Part shown: in pieces, positions 11,441-22,760 of the stretch
Position numbering within the stretch: the stretch's first letter is position 1
How the letters are laid out: every line of letters starts with the position of its first letter
Assembly (NCBI RefSeq): GCF_008831285.2
Contig: NC_045145.1
Location: 23,498,802 to 23,562,801 of the forward strand
Reading direction: 5' to 3'
From: Nymphaea colorata
Taxonomy: Eukaryota > Streptophyta > Magnoliopsida > Nymphaeales > Nymphaeaceae
DNA length: 64,000 nt
Notes under the pieces: generated by a model
The model's input: only the letters and a program-made list of their open reading frames with translations
What the model was told of the DNA's origin: nothing
Database searches by the model: none
Position numbers and translations under genes: made by a program

Positions 11441-11830
11441 ACGAAAACATGTTTTATTGGCTCAAATATTCTTTACATGTTTCATTAAATATTTTCTTCC
11501 ATTAATGTATGTTGATTTTAGGTCTTGCATGTGCATTGAGGGAAAGAGAAATAATGTTTTTTTGGCTTATACTTTTTAATATGTTTTATAGAATATTTTC
11601 TTTCACTTTATGTGTATTTTAGAACGTTTATATGTTTAGAGAGAGCAAAAATATTTTTATTCGTTAATTTTTTTATAAGTTTTATCGTATGTTTGTACGT
11701 AGAGAGGGAGAGAGAAATGCAAACCATATGTTAAACATGTTCATCCGATAATTTAAATAAACATCAAAGAAATTTAAACTCGAAACCCTCAATCGCTCAA
11801 AACTCGCTCAGCCTTCACAGTCTCGCTCAA
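10114..11830. other. No gene seen; GA microsatellite
   Basis: This is AT-rich sequence without a convincing coding stretch. GA-rich patches occur at 11157-11202 and a (GA)n microsatellite at 11391-11441. Short similar 'tagagaga' patches recur through 11290-11720. It could be the promoter side or long introns of the gene remnant downstream, but nothing in the sequence proves it. Confidence 0.4.
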
Positions 11831-12007
11831 ATGCTGGTGCTGCAGTCTCATGCACGTTTCGCATTTCCTGGTTCGTCTTCGGCAGAGTGCATCTCGTTCT
11901 TCTTCTCTTTTCACTGTTCTTCATCCTCTACCTTCACTTCTTCTATGACTTCTTTTCTAATCAACAGGGTTGCCCTATCTGAGACCGTTGATCGACTCCA
12001 CCTGTAA
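11831..12007 (+). CDS. Possible plastid transit-peptide exon (58 codons)
   Basis: An ATG at 11831 opens a 58-codon frame ending at TAA 12005-12007. The product starts MLVLQSHARFAFPGSSS and continues with runs of Ser, Phe and Thr and almost no acidic residues, the composition of a chloroplast transit peptide. It lies upstream of the sigma-factor pseudogene on the same strand, and plastid sigma factors need such a peptide. However, I see no splice link between the two, and the 13743 exon could have another start. It could equally be a chance frame. Confidence 0.3.
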   Translation: MLVLQSHARFAFPGSSSAECISFFFSFHCSSSSTFTSSMTSFLINRVALSETVDRLHL

Positions 12008-13742
12008 TTGCTCCCCTCTTCAGCCTCTTCTTATATCGTGGACACTTGTAGTTGCAGGTATGTTTTTTACTACTTAAATTAATTAGTCACATTCATAGGA
12101 AATTTGTGACATTTATGCTTTTTTCCCGAATCACTAAAGAGGGGCTGTACCTATTGGGGATTTTGGGATACGATGGCCATCATCCTAGTAATCATCCAAG
12201 TGTAGCCAACCTGCTGGGGAGTTTTGGATAGGATGCTTTGAATTAGGGTCTCCCTTGAATTTCTTGTTGTCTTTTCTCAACCTCTTATTCTAAGAATTCT
12301 TACATATGTATATTTTCTCTAATTTTGTGAACAGATGACAATGTCTGCATCTTCATCTCCTCTGTGGTGATTAAGTTTGGAGTTTCAGGCTTTCAGCTGA
12401 TCAAGCACAACATCATGTCGTTGTTGTTTTTATGATGTAAAGACCTGAGCTTTAACGATTTGTCTATCACTATCATCAAAGAAAATTAAATTCATCCGTA
12501 AAGGCTAAGTCTTAAAGCGCCTCTCTTTGCCGCCGACCCCAGATGAGCCTGAACCAAGAGTTCCGCTTGCGCCTAGAGGCCTGCTTCCCCTTCAAAGATC
12601 AAATTAGTCACCACTTTCTTGTATGTTTAGTCTCCAAGTTGATTCGCGCAATATAATCAGGGTATTTTTATTCTTGCTTCTAGGTCTTCATGACTAGGTC
12701 TGATTCTTCTTGTTACCCTCAGGTTAGGGAGGGCTTAAAGCAAATTTCTCAAGCATTGAAGGAAATCGACAGGCTAATGGAACAAATGTTAGCTGCAATC
12801 AGAATCTTGATACAGTGTAAACCGTCCTTTGGAAGATCTAATATATTGTCACAAGTGTAGAAACATCTTGAACTTGATTTAATATTTGATATTATATGTA
12901 ACAATGCAATATATATTGGTGGAATATTACTTGTCTATATGTTTTCATGATATACTGATGAAACAATGACAATGATCGCATCCTCACAGTTAAAGCAAAC
13001 ATTTGAAGTTTTAGTGGGAAAAACTGCCATATGATCATTACCCTTACAATTTAGTCTCAAGGCTTTATGTCTGGCACTGTCACAAATATGTCCAATATTT
13101 TGAAAGTGTCTTGATATTATCACCACTTCTGAAACTAGTTGATAATGTGTTAAAACATCTATTAGAAAAGGAAGATTTTGAGTTATTATCCCATGGTTTC
13201 CTCATATTTTCCCTAAACCTTCTAAAGCAAGTTCCTTTTAAATTACTAAGCATGTGATTTTCTCTTTTCTCTTATTTGATGTTTTCCAAAACGTTCTCCC
13301 ACTTGTCTTTTTACATTTTCCAAGTAAAATACTAAAAAAGCCTTTTCTTTTCTGCTCATTATGCTTTTCAAGCTGTGGAACTTCGTAGATTTTCCCGAAA
13401 TTTTCTTCAGAAGAACCATGCCTTTAGGGTCCATGTATTAAAATGTGGACAATATCCGATAGATGATAGCAAAAACATCCCTCCTCCCATTAAGGGGGAA
13501 ATGTGCAGACTCTTGTCCATTTTTGGACCAGTGAACCAAGCATCTTCTGTCCTTTTCCCTCATATTTCCATATATTTAATACGACTTTTTTACTAGCTTA
13601 GAGTCAAAATCTTTGTAAAGTATTAAAATTTTTTGGTATTAATCTAAACAAAGAATCATGTTTTATTACTTTTACATCTTAAGAAATAATTGTGCATGGT
13701 GTATCAGTGATGGTTATTAGCTTGATAGTTTCACATATGCAG
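12008..13742. other. No gene seen; possible exon scraps
   Basis: Two short stretches look faintly coding on the plus strand: about 12500-12608 (PPTPDEPEPRVPLAPRG) and 12724-12822 (VREGLKQISQALKEIDRLMEQ, after a CAG at 12721). They might be exons of a transcribed gene, but I recognise no family and frames do not join. The rest (12900-13740) shows no feature. Confidence 0.3.
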
Positions 13743-15728
13743 GAGGAGAGATGGCTCTAATTCGTCGTCGACCACAGGAGGATCTGAAGTAGCATTTTTG
13801 CACAGCACAGGAATCACCAGGTTTGAGCTAGTGTTTCCTTGATTGAACCTTTTCTTTCTTCCAAATGTTTTATCTAAATTGGAAGAACTATGTTTTGATA
13901 TTGTCAAGTTTCACGTGGTCCTTGTAGTAGAAATGATGAACACTCTGGCAAGCCCCCATGTAAACCAATCAAGGAGCAAGATTTCTGGCAAGATAGTCTG
14001 TTGGACACTGGAACTACTGCGGTAGTCTGTTGGACACTGGAACTACTGCGGCTGTCAGGTCAAGGAGGTTTGTTGAGAGAAAATCTGAGAAGGAGAGAAG
14101 AAAATGGAACTCTAATAAGCCTTCTGAAACTCCCACTAGTATCAATCAAGAAAAGACTGTGGCTAGTTAATAAAGGAAACCCAAGGTTGCGAGTAAAAGC
14201 TAGAAGGTTATCGGTCATTGAAGAAGCAGAGATTTCATCTTCAATTAGGGTTTTGCTGTATGAACGGTTGCTTACTTGGAGGATTATTGTAGAAAGGAGA
14301 ATATTCCAAGGTAAAAACTAGGGTGTACCACAAAATAGGAGGGGTGTTTTATTCGCTGACCAGCTTTGGTCCATTAAGTAGTTTAATCTGTAAAATTTGA
14401 TAGCCTAGTCATCTGTCCAATTTTCCCTTCTCCCTTGTGTCCTTCTAGGACTGATCTGCTTACATGCACCTACTAGTGACAAACACTTAACTTATGTAAT
14501 CTTTGATATTTTCATGCTTGCAGGAAATTGTGCGAGTGGAAGACGCAAGAGGTTCTATGAGAAAGGTGTTTGGGTGGGAGCCAACAAGGGGCGAATTATC
14601 CAAGGTTGTAGGATCTGATATCAGCGACATGCGATCATCACTAAAGAGGGGATGGTATAGTAAACATACAATAATAAGCAATTTGATGGGTCTTATCAGA
14701 TCTATCACATTGGAACATGAACATCAGGGTAGAGGTGTTGCCATCGAGGATCTTCTTCAGGTTTGCCATATGAATATTAGTTGGACAACTGTTTTTCCTG
14801 TATATTGCTACTGCTGTGCTTAATGGAAAATGCTTGCTTTCTTCCCATGTGTTGTTTATTGCTGAGTCATGGTTATTTCTTGTATGGTGCATCAATTTTG
14901 TTGTACGGCTGGAAAGTGGCAATCTAACTGGTTGTTTAGAGTATCCTTTTGATATACAAATGACAAAAATTACTTCCATGCTAGGCTGGTGTCCTGTCGC
15001 TGTTGCGGGGGATTAATAAATTTGATCATTCATGAGGATACCGTCTCTCAACTTACTCATATTTGTGGATCAAGGATGGCATTACAAAAGCGTTTGTGAG
15101 ATACTCGAGGCTGATCCTTCTTCCTGCTTGAAATTCTCTTCACATTTTTTTTTTCTTGTTTTGGATTGAATGCAACAGGGCTTTCTGGAAAGTCGTTATA
15201 TGAGCAACTATTGATGTGAATCTATCAATGTTTTACATAGGCATGTATATACACTGATTACCTGTGTCCCAAAAACAAATAAGCTATTTTCTGAAAATGC
15301 TGGAAGGATTCCAAGACCGGATGAAGTTGCTGAAATTGTTGGGTTGTCTGTTGAAAATCTATCAATGGTTCTACAGGTCTCTAAGGATCAGCCATTCCGC
15401 AGGGGCTCCTACATTACACACATGGTCAGATTTACAACATAGAGTTATTATTTTTTGAATTATTTTTTGTACATAATAATATTTTGTCATGCGTAGCCAA
15501 GATTTTCATGAAGCGGGTCTCTGTTTGTGGCAGTCTCTTAGGCATGTTTATGGTTTTATAATGCAGCACTTGGTTCCTGATGAAGATGCTGAAACTGCCA
15601 CAGAAATATTCATGAGAAAGCTTCTACGTGACGAGATGACTAAACTGATTGGATCTATTAGTCCCAAAGAAGCTGAAGTGTTGAGGTACAGATATGGCTT
15701 CCAGAACGACCGAACAATGACACTGCGA
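13743..15728 (+). pseudogene. Plastid-type sigma-70 factor pseudogene
   Basis: Six exons with GT/AG borders can be read: 13743-13820, 13928-14310, 14524-14760, 14985-about 15115, 15284-15424 and 15567-15728. Exon 1 ends in phase 2 and joins exon 2 in frame (GITSRNDEHSGK). Exon 3 holds region 1.2 to 2.1 (EIVRVEDARGSMRKVFGWEP, then QGRGVAIEDLLQ). Exon 4 holds region 2.2-2.4 (LSTYSYLWIKDGITKAF). Exon 5 holds region 3 (IPRPDEVAEIVGLSVENL). Exon 6 holds region 4.1 (SPKEAEVLRYRYGF). Plant nuclear sigma factors of this kind direct the bacterial-type RNA polymerase of plastids. The copy is broken by a 29-bp tandem duplication in exon 2 (13994-14051), frameshifts, and a TGA at a likely CGA in exon 4. 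It also lacks region 4.2, the -35-binding helix-turn-helix, because a 2-kb palindrome starts right after the last donor. Confidence 0.8.
13994..14051 (+). repeat. 29-bp tandem duplication in sigma-factor exon 2
   Basis: The 29-bp unit starting 'tagtctgttggacactgg' occurs twice in perfect tandem (13994-14022, 14023-14051). Twenty-nine is not a multiple of three, so it shifts the frame. Sigma-factor-like reading continues in frame from the second unit (VRSRRFVERKSEKERRKW). Confidence 0.95.
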
Positions 15729-15923
15729 GTATGACATTCAAAATGGTATGGAAGAGTAGTCAAATAAGCGTAAACAACTCAAATCTTATTACAATTGCCT
15801 AAAAAAGCCACTATATTTTTTGTCAAAATATACTTGTGAGAAAAAAGAGGAGGATGAACAACATATTGTTTGTCCTTGCCGGTCGAAGCATGATGAGATG
15901 TGCAATGCATGGCCCAACGGTGA

Positions 15924-16338
15924 TCAGCACTGCAAGTGTTGTAAGAAGCACAAAGATGGCCAAAATGTGGTTAACGCGGACCTCGCTAATTTACAGATAT
16001 CGAGCAAATAGTAGCTAGTAGGAATGAGAGAGAAGGAAAACAAGGACGAGCAAGCACAAGACTGTAAGCAAAGGGACGCAGAGCCAGTCAGCGGGTAGCT
16101 TTTCCACCAAGTAAATTGACACAAGACCAATAATCCCGCAGACCTGAACACCGACGAGCTGCATCTCGAGGGACTCGTAATTGGACATGACATGCTGTTG
16201 ATGTGTCTCAATTTCCGAAGTAGAAGGATTCATCGTGGGCAAAGAGGCGGAAACAGTGGAGGAGGAGGAACGAGAGAAGCAGATGGGTATGTGAGGGAAG
16301 GGTTGCACGGAGGTAGGATGCTCTGGGCCAGGTACCAA
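15924..16338 (-). pseudogene. Small membrane-protein unit, copy A (broken)
   Basis: The minus-strand frame encodes HPTSVQPFPHIPI, then TMNPSTSEIETHQQHVM, then ADWLCVPLLTVLCLLVLVFL and SHSY. A stop follows SHSY where other copies read Trp. After it comes ISEVRVNHILAIFVLLTTL in the same direction. It has the same layout as the intact 160-codon copy at 40495-40977: a hydrophilic N-terminus and two or three membrane segments. Family unknown to me. Confidence 0.6.
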
Positions 16339-17106
16339 TTCGAGGTCATGAGAAGATGATCAGTACGATATCCTCGACCTCCATGATAGATAGTCGAGCA
16401 AACTTTTCAAGGACAGAGATAAGTACGATATCTTCTAAACCTTCACTACAACCCTGTTCAGAACGGCCCTGCATCTAAGATTTGGGCCCTCGATGTTGTT
16501 CTCTTATTTGGGCTTAGTTTTAACTGGCAAGCCGGGGTCACATGATCGTCACAAGAGGGTAAGTAGAGAGCCAGAAGTAAGCAAAACTACCCTAAGGTCA
16601 TGGGGTCCACTTGACTCGGCCCCTACGTGACAAGCCGCAAGAGTCACTAGGCCTGTAAGTGCTATGAAGCTCACGCAAGTGAAAGGATGAGTAGGAGTTG
16701 TCCCTTATGTTGGCCCATTATTGATAAATGAAAGCCTTAATCAATAATGAGTCAACACAAGGGACAACTCTTACTCATCCTTTCACTTGTGTGAGCTTCA
16801 TCGCACTTACGGGTCTAGTAGCTCTTGCGGTTTGAAATGTAGGGGCCGAGCCAAGTGTGTCTCGTGACCCTAGGTTAGTTTTGCTTAGTTCTGGTTCTCT
16901 ACTTGCCCTCTCGTGACGGTTATGTGACTCCGGCTTGCCAGTTAAAACCAGACCCAAATCAGAGAACAACATCGAGGGCCCAAATCTTAGATGTAGGGCC
17001 ATTCTGGACAAGGCTGCAGTGAAGGTTCAGAAGATGTCTTACTTATCCCTGTCCTTGAAAAGCCTGCTCGGCTATCTGTCAGGAAGGCCAAGGATATCGT
17101 CTTCCC

Positions 17107-17567
17107 ATGACCTTGAATCGGGCACTCCCAGAGCATCCTACCTCTGTGTTGCGTTTCCCTCACAAACTCATATGCTTCCCTCGTTTCTCCTCCTCCACTG
17201 TTTCTGTCTCTTTGCCCACGATGAATCCTTCTACTTTGCAAATTGAGACACATCAACATGTTATGTCCAGTTACGAGTCTCTCGAAATGCAGCTCGTCGG
17301 TGTTCAGGTCTGCGGGATTATTGGTCTTGTGCCAGTCTACTTGGTGGAGAAGGTGCCCGCTGATTGGCTCTGCCTCCCTTTGATTGTAGTCTTGTGCTTG
17401 CTCGCTGTTGCTTTCTTTCTCTCTCATTCCTACTGGCAATTGTTTGTTCCATATATGTAAATTAGTGAGGTCCGCCTTAACCACATTTTGGTCATCTCTG
17501 TGCTTCTTACAACACTTGCGTTTTTTATCACCGTTGAGTCATGCATTGCACATCTCATCATGTTTTG
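17107..17567 (+). pseudogene. Small membrane-protein unit, copy B (truncated by stop)
   Basis: The ATG at 17107 opens a frame ending at TAA 17458-17460 (117 aa): MTLNRALPEHPTSV, then MNPSTLQIETHQHVM, MQLVGVQVCGIIGLVPVYL, and ADWLCLPLIVVLCLLAVAFF with SHSYW. Directly after the stop the same frame continues ISEVRLNHILVISVLLTTLA to HLIMF, matching the C-terminal membrane segment of the 40.5-kb copy. A single stop therefore separates it from full length. Predicted to be an integral membrane protein; function unknown. Confidence 0.6.
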
Positions 17568-17733
17568 ACCAGCAAGGACGAAAACAACATCTGCTTCCCA
17601 TCCTCCTCTTTTCTCTCACACGTATATTTGGACAAAAAATATATTGGTTTTTTAAGCAACTGTAATAAGATTTGAATTGTTTACGCTTATTTGAGTACTT
17701 TTCCATATCATTCTGAATGTCATGCTTGCAGGT

Positions 17734-18249
17734 GTTTAAATCTTATTATCTTCTAGGTTCTCACCCTGCGAATGATCATGTTGGCATATCGAAGTACCAG
17801 TCTGCGAGCAGGGGCTATTCTGAGAGAGTAGATGATGCCATTATTTTAGTTTTGCCTTGGGGGGCTTTTGCTGTATAAATGCTTCACATTTTGGTTTAGA
17901 ATGTGATACCTGTACATATAGGTGATGCTTGGTGTACTATAGCTCACATTTATAATATGATCTTTCTATAAATTGTCTTATTTAATTATGCATTACTGCA
18001 CTCATGTGTTGCTTTTATATGGTAGAGCATATTACCTGCTTAGGACAAATCGCGTTATGTACTAACTACTGAGTTAAGCAACTTTTATACTATTCACATA
18101 GATGATGTTAATGCTATGATAAGCCCAAATGATAAAACATATAGGTGCCCTAACCCTTCTTCATGTGCAGACATTGCAAAATTTTTACATGACTGTTGCC
18201 GAGGGTGGAACACTGGTTGGACAAGTAAATAGAGCTCGTATGTTGTTTT
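17734..18249. other. No gene seen
   Basis: I looked here for the missing last sigma-factor exon (region 4.2, normally with a VSRERVRQ-like run). A CAG acceptor-like site at about 17739-17741 is followed by GTGTTTAAATC, which does not encode it. No other feature is recognised. Confidence 0.5.
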
Positions 18250-20412
18250 TATGGTGATTTTCATTAATAAATGATGAAAATAAGCAAAAAATCGACATGC
18301 TTGGACTAAAAACAAAAGCAATATTGCTACCGTCACCACTGTTCCCTTACTTTTAAGCATAATGAATTTATCCGCAACAAGTTTCTAGACAAACATGACA
18401 TTCTTTCACTTCAAAAACAGATGAGTGGATGCTCCATATTGCTTCCACATACTACACATGTACTAACTAGTTGAATCCCAAAGTGTGTTGAAGCTTCTCG
18501 AAAATTGATAGCCACTCATCCACAGCAAGCAAGAGAGCCCATTTGACTCTGGAATGGCCTAATTTCTTCACCTCTTTGTACAAGGACCATGTGGCATTCA
18601 TCATTTGATTCTCCCCGCTGGTTTATTTTTTGTGTCTTGACAACATTAAACACAGTTGAATAAATTTAAAAGCAATGGTCCTATAATCTGTTCTGCTTTC
18701 TTCCTAACACTCGTATCTGTTTCCATTAAAAGAAATATGTCTCTGAGGCTGATTTCTAAGTAAGGGTACTGCTGCGTGGAGGACATTGGGAGGGTCTTAT
18801 TTTTCCAATCTGCTCTAGAAATTCAAAAATTAAGAATAAATGTTGGCCATATAATGTGGCAAACCTTACTTTGTAGGCTTATTTCCTCTTTTTCCTTCTT
18901 ATTAAACCTGATAAAGCGGGGTGGCAGGCTTTGGTATGACGCTATCAAGAGAGGCAAAGCTAGCTATTGGAGGTCCATCTCTCTCTCTCTCTCTCTCTCT
19001 CCCTCCCACCAGTTTGATGAAATTATTAAGTGAAAAGCTATTTCAGGTGTTGTGCTCTAAGGTCCATGACCAAAATGCTTATGTTTCCACAAAGTTTGTG
19101 TTGCTTTACCTTGCTAATTTTTTCCTGGTTGTTGCTATATTTTACTTGTTACACTGTAGACATGTGCTATTATGTTTTAACAAGATGCTCGTATAAGAGA
19201 CACTTCTAAAGCCGAAAACATATGGGGAAGTAGATATTTCTTTTAGTGAAACTATAAAAAAAATCATAACAAGGAATATCATGATTTTCATGAGATAACG
19301 TTGATGGTTTATTAAATATTTTTGTAAAGTTGTTGCTTGTTGATAAGTGTACGTGTACATATTACCTTAATATCTGCTATGTCAGTTATGTCATGTATTT
19401 TAATGTGTTAGGGAAAATTGTAAGTTGTAACAACTATTGTGTTATGTTCTTTCAGAATAATTCATTTCAAATGCCGTGTTACTAAAGATTGAACTGTGTG
19501 TTACCATATGCTTATTGCGGAACCTGGGCTGGTTTTCTGCAATGGGAATCAGCTGTTAGCAAAATAATCTATAAGATTGAGCTGTACATTACGGAATGAT
19601 GCTCAGTAATGTTGTTGGTACTGAACGTGGTTACATTGTGGGTGTGCTACTAAATACCTTTAATTATGTGTTTTCAATGTTACTAAATGGTAAATTTCTT
19701 GTAGTGTATGCTTGATCTTGTTTTTTCAATCACACACAAATAGAATGTCTCATTCGTTGCTGCGCCATCTGAATACTTAACACATTAATTCCTGTTGCAC
19801 AACTATCACTTATCATTTCCTTATTGAGAAAATATTTGATGAAATGCCTACTAAACAGTTGTCTTCTATATAATGCTGGTAGTTGGACACCACAGGCAAG
19901 GAAACTTGCTTGAAGTGCATCAACTGTTTGATGAAATGTTGGAGCTATTGTCCCATGGAATTTAATGCTTGCATGATGTGTTCAATGCAGATGTCCTAAG
20001 GGGACTCTGTCTCTCTTCCATGAAATGCAATTACCATCTATGACGAAGTGACAATCATCAGATCAATAGTTGCTTATTAGCAGTTGTATTTACAATAATC
20101 TTGTAATCATGCTTACTACTTATACATTGACCAATCATGGAAAACATATGCCTTTCTCCTCAATTGGAAATTTTTGCAGTTACTAACATTATAAGGAACT
20201 AAAAGGTAAAAAATATACTAAAATGGGGTGTTAGAACTCCAACATTTTTTTCGATGCTCCTTTTGAATATTGTTTCTTTTAGGCTGACTATAAGTTGCTC
20301 AAACTATATGAACTTCAGGCTGAAGTTGATTACCATTTTGTTATAACTGATTACTAGTGACTACTATCTGAACCATTTATATTGCTAATTTGTTGCTCAT
20401 CCTGTAACCAAC
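18250..20412. repeat. Direct duplication, copy 2
   Basis: Copy 2 of the 6784-10113 block, lacking the hAT-type element, so 18764-18772 is the empty site. It carries about 85 bases absent from copy 1 near 18606-18690, and a small insertion near 19628-19660. The open frames at 8655 and 18921 (REAKLAIGG...) are conserved between copies only because the DNA is duplicated; the CT-repeat codes for Ser-Leu runs and no family is recognised. Confidence 0.85.
19829..20055 (+). pseudogene. PPR-protein pseudogene fragment, copy 2
   Basis: Same fragment as at 9520-9746: KIFDEMPTK, a frame change, then LHQLFDEM and CPKGTLSLFHEMQL. Here the second repeat reads FDEM where copy 1 has FDEI. The final part reads 'ttaccatctatgacgaagtgac'. 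It is not translatable as a single frame. Confidence 0.6.
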
Positions 20413-21335
20413 TATGTCGTTGAATTTTAAATAATAGATCAGTTTCTCACTGCAACTTTATGTTGAACACTCTTGGTGAGAGAATGTTGTTTGTTCTTGT
20501 GTTGAATAAAGGAAGATAGGAAAAAGTAGTTAATTAGTTCTGTACTGCAGCCGCCAGGTTTAGTTAATGTCTAGACACGCGCAGCACATCTCGGCCCCAG
20601 TTTTATAGCACAAGAGATAACGCTTTATGAGGAACATCTGATTTTTAAATCGGACGCTCTATTTAATATATATATATATATTTTTTAAAGAAAGGGCATC
20701 GAGCTGGTTATGTTCACGCCTATGTGGCAAGAAAAATAACCAAAATACCTCCATTTAAATAAAAAAAAACTTTTTCAAAAAGATAAAAAAAGATTAAAAC
20801 TTAAAAAGTCTAAACTACCTATTATTTTATAAAAGAAATTCAAAAATACCATCAAGTACTTTTAAGTTAGATTTGTTGCATATAATATTTGAGTGGAGAG
20901 CGTCGGGATATATGCTTACGTCCTATCTCAGACATCGCATTTGACAGAGCCTCGTTGGCAATCCATGTGGGGCAGGTGCGACAGTGGTGACGTCACAAAA
21001 TTTTGAAGAAGCGGTGCATGAACAAGAAAAAATACCCAACACAGTCCGTCTAAACTCAAACTGTAATTAACGAGACCACCGAATTTTCAAGGTAAATAAA
21101 AAAACAGAAATTTGGTTTTAATTTCACATTAATTATGTCAAATTATCTAATACTTCCTAGGTTAGTAGATTTCGGACCCGAACCCTGTTCCTAGGTTAGT
21201 AGATTTCGGACCCGAACCCTGTGCAGTGGTTCAAGAAAACACGAATCCTGGTCCAGACCATCCAAATAACGGACAGATCCAATTCAACTACACTTTCTTT
21301 TCTTTTAGTTTTCTTTCAAAAATTCAGAAAAGATG
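20413..21335. other. No gene seen; 34-bp perfect tandem duplication
   Basis: This is AT-rich noncoding sequence. A 34-bp unit beginning 'tcctaggttagtagatttcg' is perfectly doubled at 21155-21188 and 21189-21222. A short (TA)n tract lies near 20668-20684. Confidence 0.6.
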
Positions 21336-21447
21336 CGTAACTTGCGCCTAAGTTTTGGGAAAAGAAAATTCATTGGACTAATCATGAAGTCAAACATGAC
21401 CGAATTTTTTCGGTTGGTTGTGTCCCTCGAAAAACCAAGAATAATCT

Positions 21448-22760
21448 CGTAAAATATTATTTTTATTATTATTTCAACGGCATGAATATGAACATTGTGA
21501 CCATTGATGAATATGTGACCATTGATGAATAAGTTGATTCAACTGATTATATGACTTCCAAAAACATACACATTCCTTCCAACATTAAATAAATTCCAAG
21601 GTAATAGAATACGGGTTAGTTGAAAACTCTAAAAATACGTCTGCACCCCAAACGTGGTTTAAATTACTCAAGTCCACCTCGATCCACCATTCAATTTGAG
21701 TTTAGACTGTTTGATTTCGTCGCACGCTCTATGTACTGCATAAGCTTTACTACGAGAGAGAGAGAGGGAGAGGGGGAGAGAGCGAGATGCAATCACTTGG
21801 GCTAGGTTACTCGTTCTAGTGAACAGTAGTTGCATAATTTGTTTGCAAATTAAATTTAAAAACCAAACTCTGAGGAGCGCAGAAACGAAAAGCCAAGGTC
21901 CAAAAGGAGCAGACCTAACAATACCCTGAAAAATTAATTGTTGGAGGGGCGACCAATCAACGTGATGCTTACTCAAACATCATATAACATTTAAACATCA
22001 TAACAACCTGAGAGTATGACATTCAAAATGGTATGTAAAAGTATTCAAATAAGCTCAAATCTTATTACAATTGCCTAAAAAAGCCACTATATTTTTTGTT
22101 CAAATATACATGTGAGAAAAAAGAAGAGGATGGGGAATAGATGTTCGTCCTTGCCCGTCAAAGCATGATAACACGGAGATGACTAGAATGTGGTTAAGGC
22201 GGACCTCGCTAATTGGTCAATATGGAGCAAATAGTAGCCAGTATGAATGAGAAAGAAGGAAAGCCACGACGAGCAAGCACAATATTGCAAGCAAAGGGAG
22301 GCAAAGCCAGTCAGTCAGTGGGCATCTTCTCCACCAAGAAGACTCGCACAAGACCAATAATCCCGCAGACCTGAACACCGACGAGCTGTATCAAGAGGGA
22401 CTCGTAACTGGACATAACATGCTGTTAATACGTTTGAATATGCAAAGTGAAAAGATTCATCGTGGACAAAGAGAAAACAAGGGAGGAGCATGAACGATGG
22501 AAACGGATAGGCATGTGGGGGAGGGGCTGCGGGGAGGTAGGATGGTTTGGGCCAGTGCCGGGTTTGAGGTCATGGGAAGACGATAAGTACAACATCCTCG
22601 GCTTCCATAAAAGATAGCCGAGCATGTTGTACTTATCCCTGTCGTATTTAACCGACCACTCTCAAGAAAAAGAGGGGAAAAAATGGGAAATGTGCTCCAA
22701 CATGTGTTTTTTGAGGAGAACCTGTTCAGAAAACCAGCAATCTCTGGGCAGCGGAGAGCC
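21448..22760. mobile_element. 1.3-kb insertion splitting the left palindrome arm
   Basis: The left arm reads '...aataatct' to 21447 and resumes 'taatctgggg' at 22761, while the intact right arm shows 'ataatctgggg' without interruption. The hexamer TAATCT is thus duplicated around 1313 inserted bases (21442-21447, 22761-22766). The inserted piece carries copy C of the membrane-protein unit. I do not find terminal inverted repeats, so the mechanism is open. Confidence 0.75.
22018..22650 (-). pseudogene. Small membrane-protein unit, copy C (broken)
   Basis: It begins with the shared end 'tgacattcaaaatggtatg' and carries the minus-strand coding region as in copies A and D. Only the N-terminal part is open: HPTSPQPLPHMPI, then STMNLFTLHIQTY ending in a stop. 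Near its far end a strong local hairpin is seen: 'ataagtacaacatcctcggc' (22583-22602) pairs with 'gccgagcatgttgtacttat' (22617-22636). It could form a short stem-loop RNA. Confidence 0.6.

Larger units (their letters stand above)
15731..17733. mobile_element. 2-kb palindrome: two head-to-head copies of a membrane-protein unit
   Basis: Left arm 15731-16722 and right arm about 16738-17733 are inverted copies. They meet at a loop of about 15 bases, where 'ccattattgat' faces 'atcaataatg'. The outer ends are inverted repeats: 'tgacattcaaaatggtatgg' on the left and 'ccatatcattctgaatgtca' on the right. Each arm is one copy (A minus, B plus) of a unit of about 1 kb also found at 22018 and 40345. The palindrome begins 2 bases after the last sigma-factor donor. 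I cannot define a clean target duplication. Transcription across it would give a 1-kb hairpin RNA. Confidence 0.85.
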
